DNA of 64,000 nucleotides from Wenzhouxiangella limi (GCF_010499265.1 NZ_JAAGSC010000031.1:124001-188000); one strand, 5' to 3'; positions 11,132-19,341 are shown, counted from the stretch's first letter. Notes: generated by a model not told the origin, from the letters alone. Made by a program: numbers and translations.

Positions 11132-11737
11132 TCAGCCTGGAGATCGTGAAAAACAGGCCATCTGGGTTGAACTGCCCGCGACCGGGTCGGGCGGGCCGAT
11201 ATTATGAAAGCCCACCCGGTAGGCCTGCCGCTGCGCCACACCGTTGCACCAGGCCTTGAACTGCGCGCGCGTCCATTCGAAGCGGTGACCGGGATGGCGA
11301 CGCTCCCGGGCGGCAAGCCCGTGCAAGGGGTTGTAATCCTTGTTGGGGGTCGTGATGACGACGAATTGCGGATGAAGCTGGCAGAAGATCGCTTGTTCTA
11401 CCCTTGAGAGTCGGCCTGGTTCGATGTGTTCGATTGTTTCCAGGAAAACGGCCGCGTCGATCGGGCCGCCGGCCCAGTGGGTGTTCTCGAACGAGCCGCA
11501 GCACAGCTGCAGGCGCTCGTCGTGGTTGAACAGATCGAGCCCCAGTCGCTCGCGGGCAGCGACCAGGATCTTTTCATCGACGTCTATGCCGAGCAGTCGA
11601 ACGAACTGACTCTGCGCTCGCAGACGCTCCAACAGCTCGCCGTCCCCGCAGCCCAGATCGGCAACGCGTCTGACCCCGGCGCCAAGCAGGGCTTCAACCA
11701 CCGCATCGAGCCGGGCCTGGTGCAGCGTTGTCGCCAT
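11132..11737 (-). CDS. Stand-alone Hen1-type RNA 3'-terminal ribose 2'-O-methyltransferase domain
   Basis: A 201-residue SAM methyltransferase whose motifs are those of the Hen1 family. DLGCGDG (27-33) binds SAM. E100, E103 and H104 (ETIEH) and H151 (HRFEWTR) correspond to the four residues that hold the catalytic divalent metal in Hen1, and TTPNKDYN (129-136) is the conserved strand. Hen1 methylates the 2'-OH of the last RNA ribose: it protects small RNAs in eukaryotes and marks repaired ends in bacterial Pnkp/Hen1. Bacterial Hen1 is usually about 450 residues with an N-terminal ligase-activating domain and sits next to pnkp; here only the methyltransferase domain is present and no pnkp is in the window. 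It is downstream of, and codirectional with, the tmRNA gene. Family call good, RNA substrate inferred. Confidence 0.78.
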   Translation of the reverse strand: MATTLHQARLDAVVEALLGAGVRRVADLGCGDGELLERLRAQSQFVRLLGIDVDEKILVAARERLGLDLFNHDERLQLCCGSFENTHWAGGPIDAAVFLETIEHIEPGRLSRVEQAIFCQLHPQFVVITTPNKDYNPLHGLAARERRHPGHRFEWTRAQFKAWCNGVAQRQAYRVGFHNIGPPDPVAGSSTQMACFSRSPG

Positions 11738-11776
11738 TATTTTTCTCTGTTCAATCGTGCCTGTCTCGCCGGCATG

Positions 11777-11805
11777 AAAAAAACCGGCGCTGAGGCCGGC
11801 TTTTT
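11777..11805 (-). terminator. Terminator of the tmRNA gene
   Basis: On the minus strand a GC-rich stem (CCGGC/GCCGG plus a G-T pair and five A-T pairs) is followed by a run of seven T. It lies 13 bases past the tmRNA 3' end. The flanking A and T runs could make it work in both directions. Confidence 0.8.
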
Positions 11806-11817
11806 CGTCTTTCAGGG

Positions 11818-12175
11818 TGGTGGAGGCGGCGGGAGTCGAACCCGCGTCCGCAAACCTTCTGATCCTGGTTCTACATGCTTAGCCACTCGATTTTTTCTCG
11901 TTACTGCACCGCCCGAGCGGCAGGGCATGTGCAGCAACCAGTCTCGGTTTGGTTTAACACCGATGCCCCGAGACGCGACATGGTGCGATCCTGCTAGATG
12001 ATCCCCGGTTCAGAAGCGCAGGCTCAACTGATGGGGAGCAGGCTGGTTTTTAGGCAGCCAGTGCGTAGTTGTCGTCGTTGGCAACTAACTTTGGTACAGC
12101 AGGTTTTACGAGGATTGCTGTCTCCTCGGCATGCCCCAGGGTACGTCCGATCCACGTCGAAGCCGGTACGCCCCC
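11818..12175 (-). ncRNA. ssrA: Transfer-messenger RNA (tmRNA)
   Basis: Single-piece tmRNA of 358 nt that rescues stalled ribosomes with SmpB. The 5' end GGGGGCG pairs with CGCCTCC at the 3' end, including the G3-U wobble that specifies alanylation, and the gene encodes the terminal CCA. The T arm GCGGG-TTCGACT-CCCGC is intact. The tag reading frame lies at 12050-12082 on the minus strand and encodes ANDDNYALAA followed by TAA, one residue different from the E. coli tag. A terminator follows. SmpB is encoded 2.4 kb away, beyond the receptor gene. Confidence 0.97.
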
Positions 12176-12243
12176 AAAGTCAGTTGTTAAGAGTAGCAGG
12201 GCGGCGATAAGTTCCGCAAGTTTTGATCGGCCGGCGGGTAACG

Positions 12244-12274
12244 GCGCGGCCTTCCCCGGCCGCGCTGGCCGGGG
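12244..12274 (-). terminator. GC-rich hairpins between the receptor gene and ssrA
   Basis: Two overlapping perfect 8-bp hairpins (12244-12251 with 12258-12265; 12254-12261 with 12267-12274) just after the receptor stop. There is no T tract, so termination here is only possible. The rest of this 117-bp gap must hold the ssrA promoter; I saw no convincing one. Confidence 0.35.
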
Positions 12275-12292
12275 AGGTTTCCGCGGTCTGGG

Positions 12293-14518
12293 TCAGAACG
12301 TGCCGCGCAGTCCGAGCCGGAAGTTGCGTCCCGGTAGCGGGGCGTAGTCGCGCAAAAACGAGGTGTGCACGCGCGCCTCGTTGTTGCCCAGGTTGCGGCC
12401 GGACAGGTAGAGCTCGTAGGGACGCTCGCCGAGGCTGAAGGCGTAGCCGAAACGGGCGTTGACCAGGTTGTAGCCCGGGGTTTCGGTCTCGAAGTCGGCG
12501 ACGCGGTCCTGGCGGAAGACGCGCTGCCACTCCAGTCCGGCGCGCCACGGCCCGCTGTGCCAGGCGATCCCCGAGGACAGGCGCTGGGGGGAGATACGCG
12601 GCAGGTCGCCACCGGCGTCGAGCTCGCCGCGAACCAGGTCGTAGCCCAGGCGCAGGTCGAAGTCGCCCAGCGTCGTGCCGTGAAGCTGCCAGGCGGCCGC
12701 CACCTCGAGCCCGTAGAAGGTGGCGTCCTGCTGCACCGCGCGCCGGACCGCGAAACCCTCGACTTCCATGCCGGTGTCGGCCAGGTAGATGAAATCGTCG
12801 ATCTGTTTGTGGAAAACATTGACGTCCAGGTCGAACGCGGTGGCGTGGCGATGCAGCCCCAGGTCCCAGGACAGGGTCTGCTCGCGGTCGAGCCCGGGGT
12901 CGCCGATTTCGAAGCTGAAGGTGGCCAGGTGGGGGCCGTTGGAGAACAGTTCGGTGGCCGACGGCGCGCGCTGGGCGTGGGCGACATTGAGCGAGGAGTG
13001 CCAAAGTTCGCTCATCTGCCAGATGCCGCCCAGGCTGGCCGAGAAGGTGGTGAAATCGCGCTGGTCGGTGTCGAAATCCACCTCCGGGCCGTCGTCGTGA
13101 TCATCGTGGCCGTGGTCTTCGTCTTCGTGATCGTCGTCGTGCAGATCCAGCTCGGCCTCGACCCGGGTGCGTTCAATCCGGGCCCCCAGGCTCAGCGTGA
13201 CATCACCGAAGCGGTGCTCCTGGAGGGTGAACGCGGCCAGTGAATCGGTCTCGTTGGGGGCCACGAACGCCTCCTCGCCCACGGCAACGAACTCCTCGCT
13301 GTCGAACTGCACGCCGATGGCGCCCTCCCAGCCGGCCGTCGGCACGGTCTCCAGCACCAGGCGGGACTGCCAGGTCTGAACGTCGAAGACGGTGGGTTCG
13401 TGGTCGTGATCATGATCATCGTCCCCATCGTGATCCTCGTCGTACTCGCCCTCCATTTCGATTTCGCGATGGGTGTAGTCGTTGTAGCCCAGCCTGAAGG
13501 TGCTCCGGGCCACGCCCGGCAGGGGCTGGTCCAGCCCGGCTTTCAGGTTCCAGCTGCGCTGTTCCAGGTCGATGAAGGCGAACTCGTCTTCCTCGTCGCC
13601 ATGGTCTTGATCAAACGAGGCGTGTTCGTCGTCGTGGTCTTCGTCCTCGCCGTGGCTGTGGGGTGCCGGAATGCCGTATTCGGACTCGAACACCCGGAAT
13701 GCCCCGCCGATGAAGCCGCGATCGCCGATCCAGCTCGCGCCGAGGGTGCCGGAGCGATTGTCGACAAAGCTGTTGGGCAGGATGCCGTCATCGGCGAGAT
13801 CATGATCATCATCGTGCTCATGATCAAGGTGCTGCTCGTCGTGGTCTTCGAACTCGCGACGGGCGGCGCCGGGGATCTCATAGTCGTCGGTATCGCGCCA
13901 GGTGCCGTCCAGGTGCCAGGCGAACTGACCGCCACCGCCGTCCAGGCGCAGCACGCCGGAGCGTTCGTCGGCGACGGTGTCGCCGCGCACTTCGAAGCGG
14001 CCGGCAATCGGCTCGCCGGGCAGGCGCTCGGGAATGCGGTTGTCGATGACGTTGACCACGCCGCCGGAAGCACCCGATCCGTAGAGCAGGGTGGCCGGTC
14101 CGCGCAGAATCTCGATCTGGTCGATCAGCATCGGGTCGAGCGAGACCGCATGGTCGTCGCTGGGCGCGGAGGCGTCACCGGTCGAAAGACCGTCCTCCAG
14201 GATGCGCACGCGCGGGCCGCCAAGGCCGCGGATGATGGGTCGGCCGGAGCCGGGTCCGTAATACGATGAGTGCACGCCGGGCTGGTTCTGCAGGGTTTCG
14301 CCCAGGGTCATGCCGCGCCGGTCGTCGAGCGCTTCGCCGGCCAGCACGTCCACCGGCTGGGCCGATTCCAAAGCCGTGCGGCGCAGCGGCAGGGCCTGGA
14401 CTCGGATGGTCTCGAGATCGGCGCTGTGGCGCAGAACGTCGTCACGCTCGTCGTCGGCCATTGCCCAGCTCGTGGCCAGGGCGCAAGAGATCGAAAGTAC
14501 CAGGAGAGACTTTTTCAT
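12293..14518 (-). CDS. TonB-dependent outer-membrane receptor, His/Asp-rich, probable zinc uptake (ZnuD-like)
   Basis: A 741-residue receptor: signal peptide (1-21, cleaved after AMA), TonB-box-like ETIRVQA, plug domain (about 50-160, with GGPRVRILEDG and LYGSGASGGVVNVI), then a beta barrel ending in F. Four runs very rich in His and Asp (about residues 222-241, 286-310, 358-376 and 457-476) lie where extracellular loops are expected. Such loops occur in the zinc receptor ZnuD. The upstream region has a near-consensus Zur operator overlapping the promoter, which supports zinc uptake rather than iron. No Shine-Dalgarno is visible. The gene sits between ssrA and smpB. Receptor call is certain; the zinc role is inferred from two independent signs. 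Confidence 0.9.
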   Translation of the reverse strand: MKKSLLVLSISCALATSWAMADDERDDVLRHSADLETIRVQALPLRRTALESAQPVDVLAGEALDDRRGMTLGETLQNQPGVHSSYYGPGSGRPIIRGLGGPRVRILEDGLSTGDASAPSDDHAVSLDPMLIDQIEILRGPATLLYGSGASGGVVNVIDNRIPERLPGEPIAGRFEVRGDTVADERSGVLRLDGGGGQFAWHLDGTWRDTDDYEIPGAARREFEDHDEQHLDHEHDDDHDLADDGILPNSFVDNRSGTLGASWIGDRGFIGGAFRVFESEYGIPAPHSHGEDEDHDDEHASFDQDHGDEEDEFAFIDLEQRSWNLKAGLDQPLPGVARSTFRLGYNDYTHREIEMEGEYDEDHDGDDDHDHDHEPTVFDVQTWQSRLVLETVPTAGWEGAIGVQFDSEEFVAVGEEAFVAPNETDSLAAFTLQEHRFGDVTLSLGARIERTRVEAELDLHDDDHEDEDHGHDDHDDGPEVDFDTDQRDFTTFSASLGGIWQMSELWHSSLNVAHAQRAPSATELFSNGPHLATFSFEIGDPGLDREQTLSWDLGLHRHATAFDLDVNVFHKQIDDFIYLADTGMEVEGFAVRRAVQQDATFYGLEVAAAWQLHGTTLGDFDLRLGYDLVRGELDAGGDLPRISPQRLSSGIAWHSGPWRAGLEWQRVFRQDRVADFETETPGYNLVNARFGYAFSLGERPYELYLSGRNLGNNEARVHTSFLRDYAPLPGRNFRLGLRGTF

Positions 14519-14543
14519 GGGAGACGATCAATGTCGGTGATAT

Positions 14544-14566
14544 GAAAGGTTATATCGTAACATCAG
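14544..14566. promoter_or_regulatory. Zur-type operator upstream of the receptor
   Basis: This 23-bp site keeps the proteobacterial Zur pattern: GAAA, then GTTATA, a short centre, then TAACAT. It forms an imperfect dyad. It starts 26 bp upstream of the receptor start codon and covers the candidate -10, as expected for zinc-dependent repression. The Fur encoded at 16381 is not Zur; the zur gene is outside the window. Confidence 0.72.
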
Positions 14567-14583
14567 CGCGGCCGCTTTTTGAA
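14554..14583 (-). promoter_or_regulatory. Promoter of the receptor gene
   Basis: On the minus strand TTCAAA (14583-14578), an 18-nt spacer and TACGAT (14559-14554), each 4 of 6 matches to sigma-70 consensus. The -10 lies inside the Zur-type operator. Confidence 0.45.
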
Positions 14584-14619
14584 CATCGTGCGCTCGAAGA
14601 TTGACTTGGAGAAAGCTGC

Positions 14620-15084
14620 TCAGGCGCTGTTTTTGAGCAGCCGGCTTTTCTGACGCGCCCAGTCGCGGTCCTTCTGGGCCCGGCGCTTGTCGTGGGTCTG
14701 CTTGCCGCGGGCGATGGCGATTTCGACTTTGACCTTGCCCTTTTTCCAGTACATCGCGGTCGGGACGATGGTTTGGCCCTTGCGCTCCACGAACCCGATC
14801 AGGCGATCGATTTCTCGACGATGCAGCAGCAGGCGACGATTGCGCATGGGGTCGGCCTTGACGTGGGTCGAGGCCGAGGTCAGCGGCGTGATCAGGCAGC
14901 CGAACAGAAAGGCCTCGCCGTTTTTGAGCAGCACGTAGCTTTCGCCGAACTGGATCTTGCCGGCGCGCAACGCCTTGACTTCCCAGCCTTCCAGGGCAAT
15001 CCCGGCCTCGATGCGCTCGTCGAGGTGATACTCGAAGCGAGCGCGCTTGTTTACGGCGATGGTGCTGGAGGGGGACTTGGCCAT
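14620..15084 (-). CDS. smpB: SsrA-binding protein SmpB
   Basis: Binds tmRNA and brings it to stalled ribosomes. The 154-residue OB-fold protein shows [35 protein letters not shown] and the basic C-terminal tail [19 protein letters not shown] that mimics an mRNA in the decoding centre. I use the ATG at 15084, giving MAKSPSS; a TTG seven codons upstream is less likely. A TATAGT hexamer ends 9 nt before the ATG and no ribosome site is present, so the leader may be very short. It is divergent from ratA. Confidence 0.97.
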   Translation of the reverse strand: MAKSPSSTIAVNKRARFEYHLDERIEAGIALEGWEVKALRAGKIQFGESYVLLKNGEAFLFGCLITPLTSASTHVKADPMRNRRLLLHRREIDRLIGFVERKGQTIVPTAMYWKKGKVKVEIAIARGKQTHDKRRAQKDRDWARQKSRLLKNSA

Positions 15085-15122
15085 GGGGCCAGCACTATAC
15101 CGCAAGCCGCTGCGGCCTGGCG

Positions 15123-15128
15123 TATCAT
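15123..15128 (+). promoter_or_regulatory. -10 element of ratA, probably leaderless
   Basis: TATCAT followed by 6 nt and the ratA ATG, with no Shine-Dalgarno. No strong -35 is seen. Confidence 0.5.
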
Positions 15129-15134
15129 GCCCCG

Positions 15135-15578
15135 ATGGCTGAAGTCCACCGATTCGCTCTGGTCGAATTTCGTCCCGAGCAGATGTTCGATCTGGTCTGT
15201 GACGTACAGCGCTACCCGGAGTTTCTGACCTGGGTGCGCGAGGCGACCGTGCACGAGCAATCCGAAACCGGCCAGACGGCGAGCCTGGCGGTCACCCTGG
15301 GCGGAATCCGGGCGCAATTTACCACTGATAACCGGCTGAGTCGGCCGCGTGAGGTCGAAATGCGGCTGCGAGAAGGTCCATTCGAGGATCTTCACGGATG
15401 CTGGCGTTTTACAGGCGTGGGCCATGGCTGCCGGGTCAGTCTGGACCTGAATTTCCGTTTTGCCGGCAGCCTCTGGATGCGGCCGTTTCGGCGTGGTTTC
15501 AGCCGCATGGCCGATCGTATGGTCGATGATTTCTGCCGCCGGGCCGAGGCCGTGCATGGAAAAGCAACTGCACGTTGA
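15135..15578 (+). CDS. ratA: RatA-type START-domain protein (CoQ-binding / ribosome association toxin family)
   Basis: A 147-residue START-like protein of the RatA/Coq10 family. Diagnostic segments are the N-terminal [18 protein letters not shown] and the C-terminal helix [20 protein letters not shown]. In E. coli RatA was described as inhibiting 70S subunit joining, while homologues bind ubiquinone and support respiration; which applies here is open. ratB overlaps its 3' end by 23 bp, and smpB lies divergently upstream, a conserved order. Confidence 0.93.
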   Translation: MAEVHRFALVEFRPEQMFDLVCDVQRYPEFLTWVREATVHEQSETGQTASLAVTLGGIRAQFTTDNRLSRPREVEMRLREGPFEDLHGCWRFTGVGHGCRVSLDLNFRFAGSLWMRPFRRGFSRMADRMVDDFCRRAEAVHGKATAR

Positions 15579-15858
15579 GGTTGCCGCGGCACTGCCGGAT
15601 CGGCAGGTCGTGGTGCCCCTGGTCCTGTCCGAGGGAGCGACTGTTCAGCACGCCATCGATGCCGCCGGGCTGGATTCCAGGCTGCCCGAATTCGAGTTTG
15701 ATAATCGGCGAATCGGGATTTTCGGGCGCGTGTGTCGGCCAGACAGGCTTCTGAGGGACGGCGATCGGGTTGAACTCTACCGTCCGCTCAAGGCCGATCC
15801 GAAAGAGATCCGCCGACAGCTGGCCGAACTCGAGCGTGCCGGTAAAAAGAGCGGCTAA
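15556..15858 (+). CDS. ratB: RatB/RnfH-family ubiquitin-fold protein
   Basis: A 100-residue beta-grasp protein of UPF0125 ([29 protein letters not shown]). Function is not established; it is nearly always next to ratA. The ATG at 15556 lies inside ratA, giving a 23-bp overlap and probable translational coupling. The frame is open 32 codons further upstream, but that part only mirrors ratA. Confidence 0.9.
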   Translation: MEKQLHVEVAAALPDRQVVVPLVLSEGATVQHAIDAAGLDSRLPEFEFDNRRIGIFGRVCRPDRLLRDGDRVELYRPLKADPKEIRRQLAELERAGKKSG

Positions 15859-15880
15859 AGAGGCCGCCCGCTTTCGGGAT

Positions 15881-16291
15881 TCAGTTGCCGTCCCGACGGA
15901 TACTCTCGAGATCCTGAATGGGGACCTCGTCGGGTGCCTGCAATTCGCGCAAGGCCCTCGCGGCGACGGTGTCCTGCTCCAGATAGCTGCCTTCGACTGA
16001 GGACAGGCGCTCGTCTTCAAAGCGGAGGGTGAGTACCCGCTTGACCGGCTTGCCGCCGCGGGGGGCGAAGGTGTTCATGTAGTCCCATCGATCATCGTGA
16101 AAAGGACTTTGCACCGACGGTGAACCCAGCAATACCAGAACCTGGCGCTTTGTCATGCCGGTGTCGAGCTGGGCGACGTTGTCATCGTCGAGCACGTTGC
16201 CCTGCTGGATGTCCTGCTTGTAGACCAGGTTGCAGCCGGTCAGCACCGTAATCAGAACCGTCAGCAGGATAGCGCTTGCAATCAGCCGCAT
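15881..16291 (-). CDS. bamE: Outer membrane assembly lipoprotein BamE (SmpA)
   Basis: Lipoprotein of the BAM complex that inserts beta-barrel proteins. It has a signal peptide with lipobox LTGC (acylated C20, followed by Asn, so outer-membrane sorted), then the compact fold with the conserved segments QLDTGMTKRQVLVLLGSPSV and DRWDYMNTF. 136 residues, with a short C-terminal extension. GAGG precedes the start, and a TATCAT -10 candidate is at 16312-16317 on the minus strand. It is divergent from fur, as in many gammaproteobacteria. Confidence 0.94.
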   Translation of the reverse strand: MRLIASAILLTVLITVLTGCNLVYKQDIQQGNVLDDDNVAQLDTGMTKRQVLVLLGSPSVQSPFHDDRWDYMNTFAPRGGKPVKRVLTLRFEDERLSSVEGSYLEQDTVAARALRELQAPDEVPIQDLESIRRDGN

Positions 16292-16380
16292 GGGGTGTTC
16301 AACCTCGGAATATGATAAGGCCGCAATGATACAATAGAGCTCTTCTAGTCACTGGGCAGATTGAGCCCCCGGAATTTGTC

Positions 16381-16815
16381 ATGTCGGAAAAAACAATGGA
16401 CCTGCGCAGAGTCGGCCTGAAAGTGACGCACCCTCGGCTGCAGATCTTGCGTCTACTGGAACAAACCGATCCTGAGCGCAAGCACCTGACTGCCGACGAG
16501 ATTTACCGTCTTCTCAATGAACAGGGCGAAGAAATCGGCCTGGCGACGGTCTACCGCGTGCTCAGCCAGTTCGAACAGGCCTGTCTGGTGCGCAAGCACA
16601 TGTTTGACGACGGTAGCGGGCGACCCATGCAGGCCTGCTATGAACTCCATGACGGTGATCACCACGATCATATGGTTTGTCTGGAAACCGGTGATGTGAT
16701 TGAATTTGTCGACGAGGAAATCGAGGAGCGCCAGCGCGAAATCGCCAATCGCCATGGCTACGATATCGTCGAACACTCACTGGTCATCTACGTCAAACCC
16801 AAAAAAAGCGCCTAG
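16381..16815 (+). CDS. fur: Ferric uptake regulator Fur
   Basis: Iron-responsive repressor. 144 residues: winged helix (about 1-85, with GLKVTHPRLQIL and IGLATVYRVL) and a dimerisation domain with the metal-binding cluster DGDHHDHMVC. The structural CxxC seen in E. coli Fur is reduced to a single Cys (CLET) and no second Cys pair exists, as in Pseudomonas Fur, so the structural zinc site is absent. A TACAAT -10 candidate lies at about 16328. It faces recN, and their stop codons overlap in CTAG. Confidence 0.97.
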   Translation: MSEKTMDLRRVGLKVTHPRLQILRLLEQTDPERKHLTADEIYRLLNEQGEEIGLATVYRVLSQFEQACLVRKHMFDDGSGRPMQACYELHDGDHHDHMVCLETGDVIEFVDEEIEERQREIANRHGYDIVEHSLVIYVKPKKSA

Positions 16816-18470
16816 CTTTCGTCCAGCATTTCCCTGGCGTGGGCGAGGCTTCCGGCTGACTGCCGGTTGCCCAGCATACGGGCCAGTTCCTCTTCGCGCG
16901 CTGCGCGGTCCAGCCGTTCCACGACAATTTTCGTTTGCTTGTTTCGCTCGGATTTGATCACCCGAAACTGGTGGTCGGCGCGCGCGGCGACCTGGGCCAG
17001 ATGCGTGACACAGAAGGCCTGACTACCCGCGGCCGCCTCGCGAAGGAACGAGCCGACGACGTGGGCGGTTTCTCCCCCGATCCCGGCATCGACTTCGTCG
17101 AACACCCGGGCCGGCCGCTCAGATGCGGGCCTGGCTGCGATCATCAGGGCCAGGCTGATGCGGGACAGCTCGCCGCCCGAGGCGACCTTGTGCAAGGCCT
17201 GGGGCGCTTGTCCGGCATTGGCGCTGAAGCGGAACTCGACCTCGTCCTGGCCGTGTTCGGCGGGTTCGGGTCGGCTGCGGGGCTTGATCTCCGCGGTCAG
17301 GCTCGCCCGAGTCATGCCGAGCTCGGCCAGCTTGTCGCGGGTGATCCGGCCCAGTTCAGCGGCCGCCTGGCGTCGTTGTTCGGATAGGTGATCGGCCGCC
17401 TTCTGCCAGCGTGAAGCAGCGGCATCCAGGCGAGACGAAAGTTCCTCGCGGCGTTCATCCTGATGAGCAAGTCGATCCAGGCGCGTGGCCAGCTCATCGC
17501 CCAGCGCCGGCAGGTCTTCGGGACGGACGCGGTGCTTGCGCGCCAGGTCCAGGCATTGTTCGAGCCGGCGGTTGAGCTGCTCCAGCGCCTGCGCATCCTC
17601 GTGTTCCGGTTGATCAAAACGCTCCAGTCCAACCAGGGCTTCATCAACGTTGATGCTGGCCTCCTGCAGCAGGGCAAGAATCTCGCCCAGTCGCGAATCC
17701 AGGGCACTGACCTGCTCCAGGGCCTGTCCGGCCTGCAGCAGCAGCTCGCGGGCGTTGGGGCTGCTATCGTCGCCCAGCGCGGTCCTGGCCCGCTCCAGGC
17801 CGGCCCGGATTTCGTCACCGCGCGCCAGTCGCTCCTGGTCCTGCTCCAGAGTCTGGTACTCCCCGGGCTGAAGATCCAGGGATTTCAGTTCCCGGTGCTG
17901 GAACTGCAGCAGTTCCAGCTGGGAAGAGTCGCCGCAGTCGCGCTCGAATTCGTCCAGTTCAGCGCGTACACAATGCCACTCGCGGAACGCGTCTCGAACC
18001 GCGCTCAGCGCATGGGCGTCGACCTGGCGATCCAGGATCGCGCGCTGTACGCCGGGCCGGGCGAGCAGCTGATGCTCGTGCTGGCCGTGGATTTCGATCA
18101 GCCGGGTTCCCAGTTCGGCCAGCTGCCCGATGGTGGCGGTGCGGCCGTTGATCCACGCCCGGGAGCCGCCTTCGGCCGACATGACCCGCCGCAGCAGCAG
18201 GTGGTCGCCTTCGTCCAGGGCCTGTTCTTCCAGCCATTGGCGCGCGGCCGGCTGAGCCGCAAGGTCGAACTCTGCGCTCAAGTCGGCGCGGCGGGCGCCG
18301 GAAGCGACCTGACCGGCGCTGGCTCGGTCGCCAAGCAGCAGTCCGAGCGCGTCGATGAGGATGGACTTGCCGGCACCGGTTTCGCCGCTAATGACGTTAA
18401 AACCCGCATCGAATTCCAGTTCGATGTGCTCGATGATGGCGAAGTCCCGTATGGACAGAAACCGCAGCAT
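16812..18470 (-). CDS. recN: DNA repair protein RecN
   Basis: SMC-like ATPase for double-strand break repair. 552 residues: Walker A GETGAGKS near residue 30, long coiled-coil arms in the middle (about 150-370), and the C-terminal half with the signature SGGELSRISLAL, Walker B VFDEVDAGIGG and the His switch THLAQVAARAD. I see no CTGT-N8-ACAG LexA box upstream. No terminator fits between recN and fur. Confidence 0.96.
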   Translation of the reverse strand: MLRFLSIRDFAIIEHIELEFDAGFNVISGETGAGKSILIDALGLLLGDRASAGQVASGARRADLSAEFDLAAQPAARQWLEEQALDEGDHLLLRRVMSAEGGSRAWINGRTATIGQLAELGTRLIEIHGQHEHQLLARPGVQRAILDRQVDAHALSAVRDAFREWHCVRAELDEFERDCGDSSQLELLQFQHRELKSLDLQPGEYQTLEQDQERLARGDEIRAGLERARTALGDDSSPNARELLLQAGQALEQVSALDSRLGEILALLQEASINVDEALVGLERFDQPEHEDAQALEQLNRRLEQCLDLARKHRVRPEDLPALGDELATRLDRLAHQDERREELSSRLDAAASRWQKAADHLSEQRRQAAAELGRITRDKLAELGMTRASLTAEIKPRSRPEPAEHGQDEVEFRFSANAGQAPQALHKVASGGELSRISLALMIAARPASERPARVFDEVDAGIGGETAHVVGSFLREAAAGSQAFCVTHLAQVAARADHQFRVIKSERNKQTKIVVERLDRAAREEELARMLGNRQSAGSLAHAREMLDES

Positions 18471-18591
18471 GACCTGTTGAGTCCGCGAAAGCAGACTATC
18501 AAGCTAGCACCCCTGCCCGCCGGCGGCAATATGGTTGGCTCGCCGACAGCCAGGACGGTGTCGGAGGCTTGGGACGCCAGTCGATCGGTCG

Positions 18592-18620
18592 CTTGCAATC
18601 GTGCCTGCCGGGCCCCATGT
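18592..18620 (+). promoter_or_regulatory. Sigma-32 heat-shock promoter of grpE
   Basis: CTTGCAA, a 14-nt spacer, then CCCCATGT, which closely matches CTTGAAA-N11-16-CCCCATNT. The transcript would start near 18627, about 25 nt before grpE. Confidence 0.8.
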
Positions 18621-18649
18621 TCGCGACGAACGCATGAGTAATCGGTGGG

Positions 18650-19216
18650 ATGGAAATGGCACATACCTACGACGAGTCGGGCCGGCCGGATTCGGCGCCG
18701 GAGGATGAACAAGAGCCCGTTCTGGACGAAGGCCTGACCGACGAGTCAGCGCCGGACGCGTCCGCCCCGGAATCCGCTCCGGCGGCTGATGAAGAGGTAG
18801 CGCGGCTGCGCGATGCGCTGCTGCGAACGCGGGCCGAAATGGACAACCTGCGCAAGCGCAGCGAGCGCGACCTTGAGCGTTCGCGCCGCTATATCAACGA
18901 ATCGCTGATGAAAGACCTGGTGCCGGTGCTCGATGCTCTGGATCAGGGCCTGGAGAACGCGGCGCCCGACGATGCCACCCTTCGAGAGGGCTTGAGCATG
19001 ATCCGCAGCCAGATGCTGCAGAGCCTGAGCCGGCATGGTCTTGAAGTGATCGAGCCGGAGGGCGAGCCTTTCGATCCGGACTGGCACGAGGCGATGAGTA
19101 TGCAGGCCAGCACCCAGCACGAACCGGATTCGGTGATGCTGGTCCTGCAGCGCGGCTACACCCTGCACGGTCGTTTGATTCGGCCGGCTCGCGTCATCGT
19201 CGCCCGCGCGCCCTGA
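18650..19216 (+). CDS. grpE: Nucleotide exchange factor GrpE
   Basis: Releases ADP from DnaK. 188 residues: acidic, disordered N-terminus (about 1-45), long helix with [18 protein letters not shown], four-helix region and the beta domain ([38 protein letters not shown]). A second in-frame ATG is two codons in (18656) and could be the real start. A sigma-32-type promoter precedes it. No hrcA is adjacent, which fits sigma-32 control. Confidence 0.97.
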   Translation: MEMAHTYDESGRPDSAPEDEQEPVLDEGLTDESAPDASAPESAPAADEEVARLRDALLRTRAEMDNLRKRSERDLERSRRYINESLMKDLVPVLDALDQGLENAAPDDATLREGLSMIRSQMLQSLSRHGLEVIEPEGEPFDPDWHEAMSMQASTQHEPDSVMLVLQRGYTLHGRLIRPARVIVARAP

Positions 19217-19236
19217 AACGGTCTGGCCGTCGGCGC

Positions 19237-19265
19237 ATTGAAATCTGCGCCGGCGAGCCGCATAA
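19237..19265 (+). promoter_or_regulatory. Sigma-32-type promoter of dnaK
   Basis: ATTGAAA, a 14-nt spacer, then CCGCATAA, in the grpE-dnaK gap. It matches the heat-shock consensus with one or two changes per element and the same spacing as the grpE promoter. Confidence 0.65.
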
Positions 19266-19341
19266 CATCGGCAACGAAGAGCGCAGCCGCACCAAGGCTG
19301 CAGTCATGAATTCAAGCAATGCAGAAACAGGACGGGAAGCA

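Noticed and set aside
13090-13860. Repeated GTCGTC/ATCATG-rich tracts as possible tandem repeats or CRISPR
   Set aside because: They are the His/Asp codons of the receptor's acidic loops; spacing is irregular and the reading frame is kept.
16300-16335. Possible Fur box between bamE and fur
   Set aside because: Only half of the 19-bp consensus is matched, around the two -10 candidates; too weak to call autoregulation.
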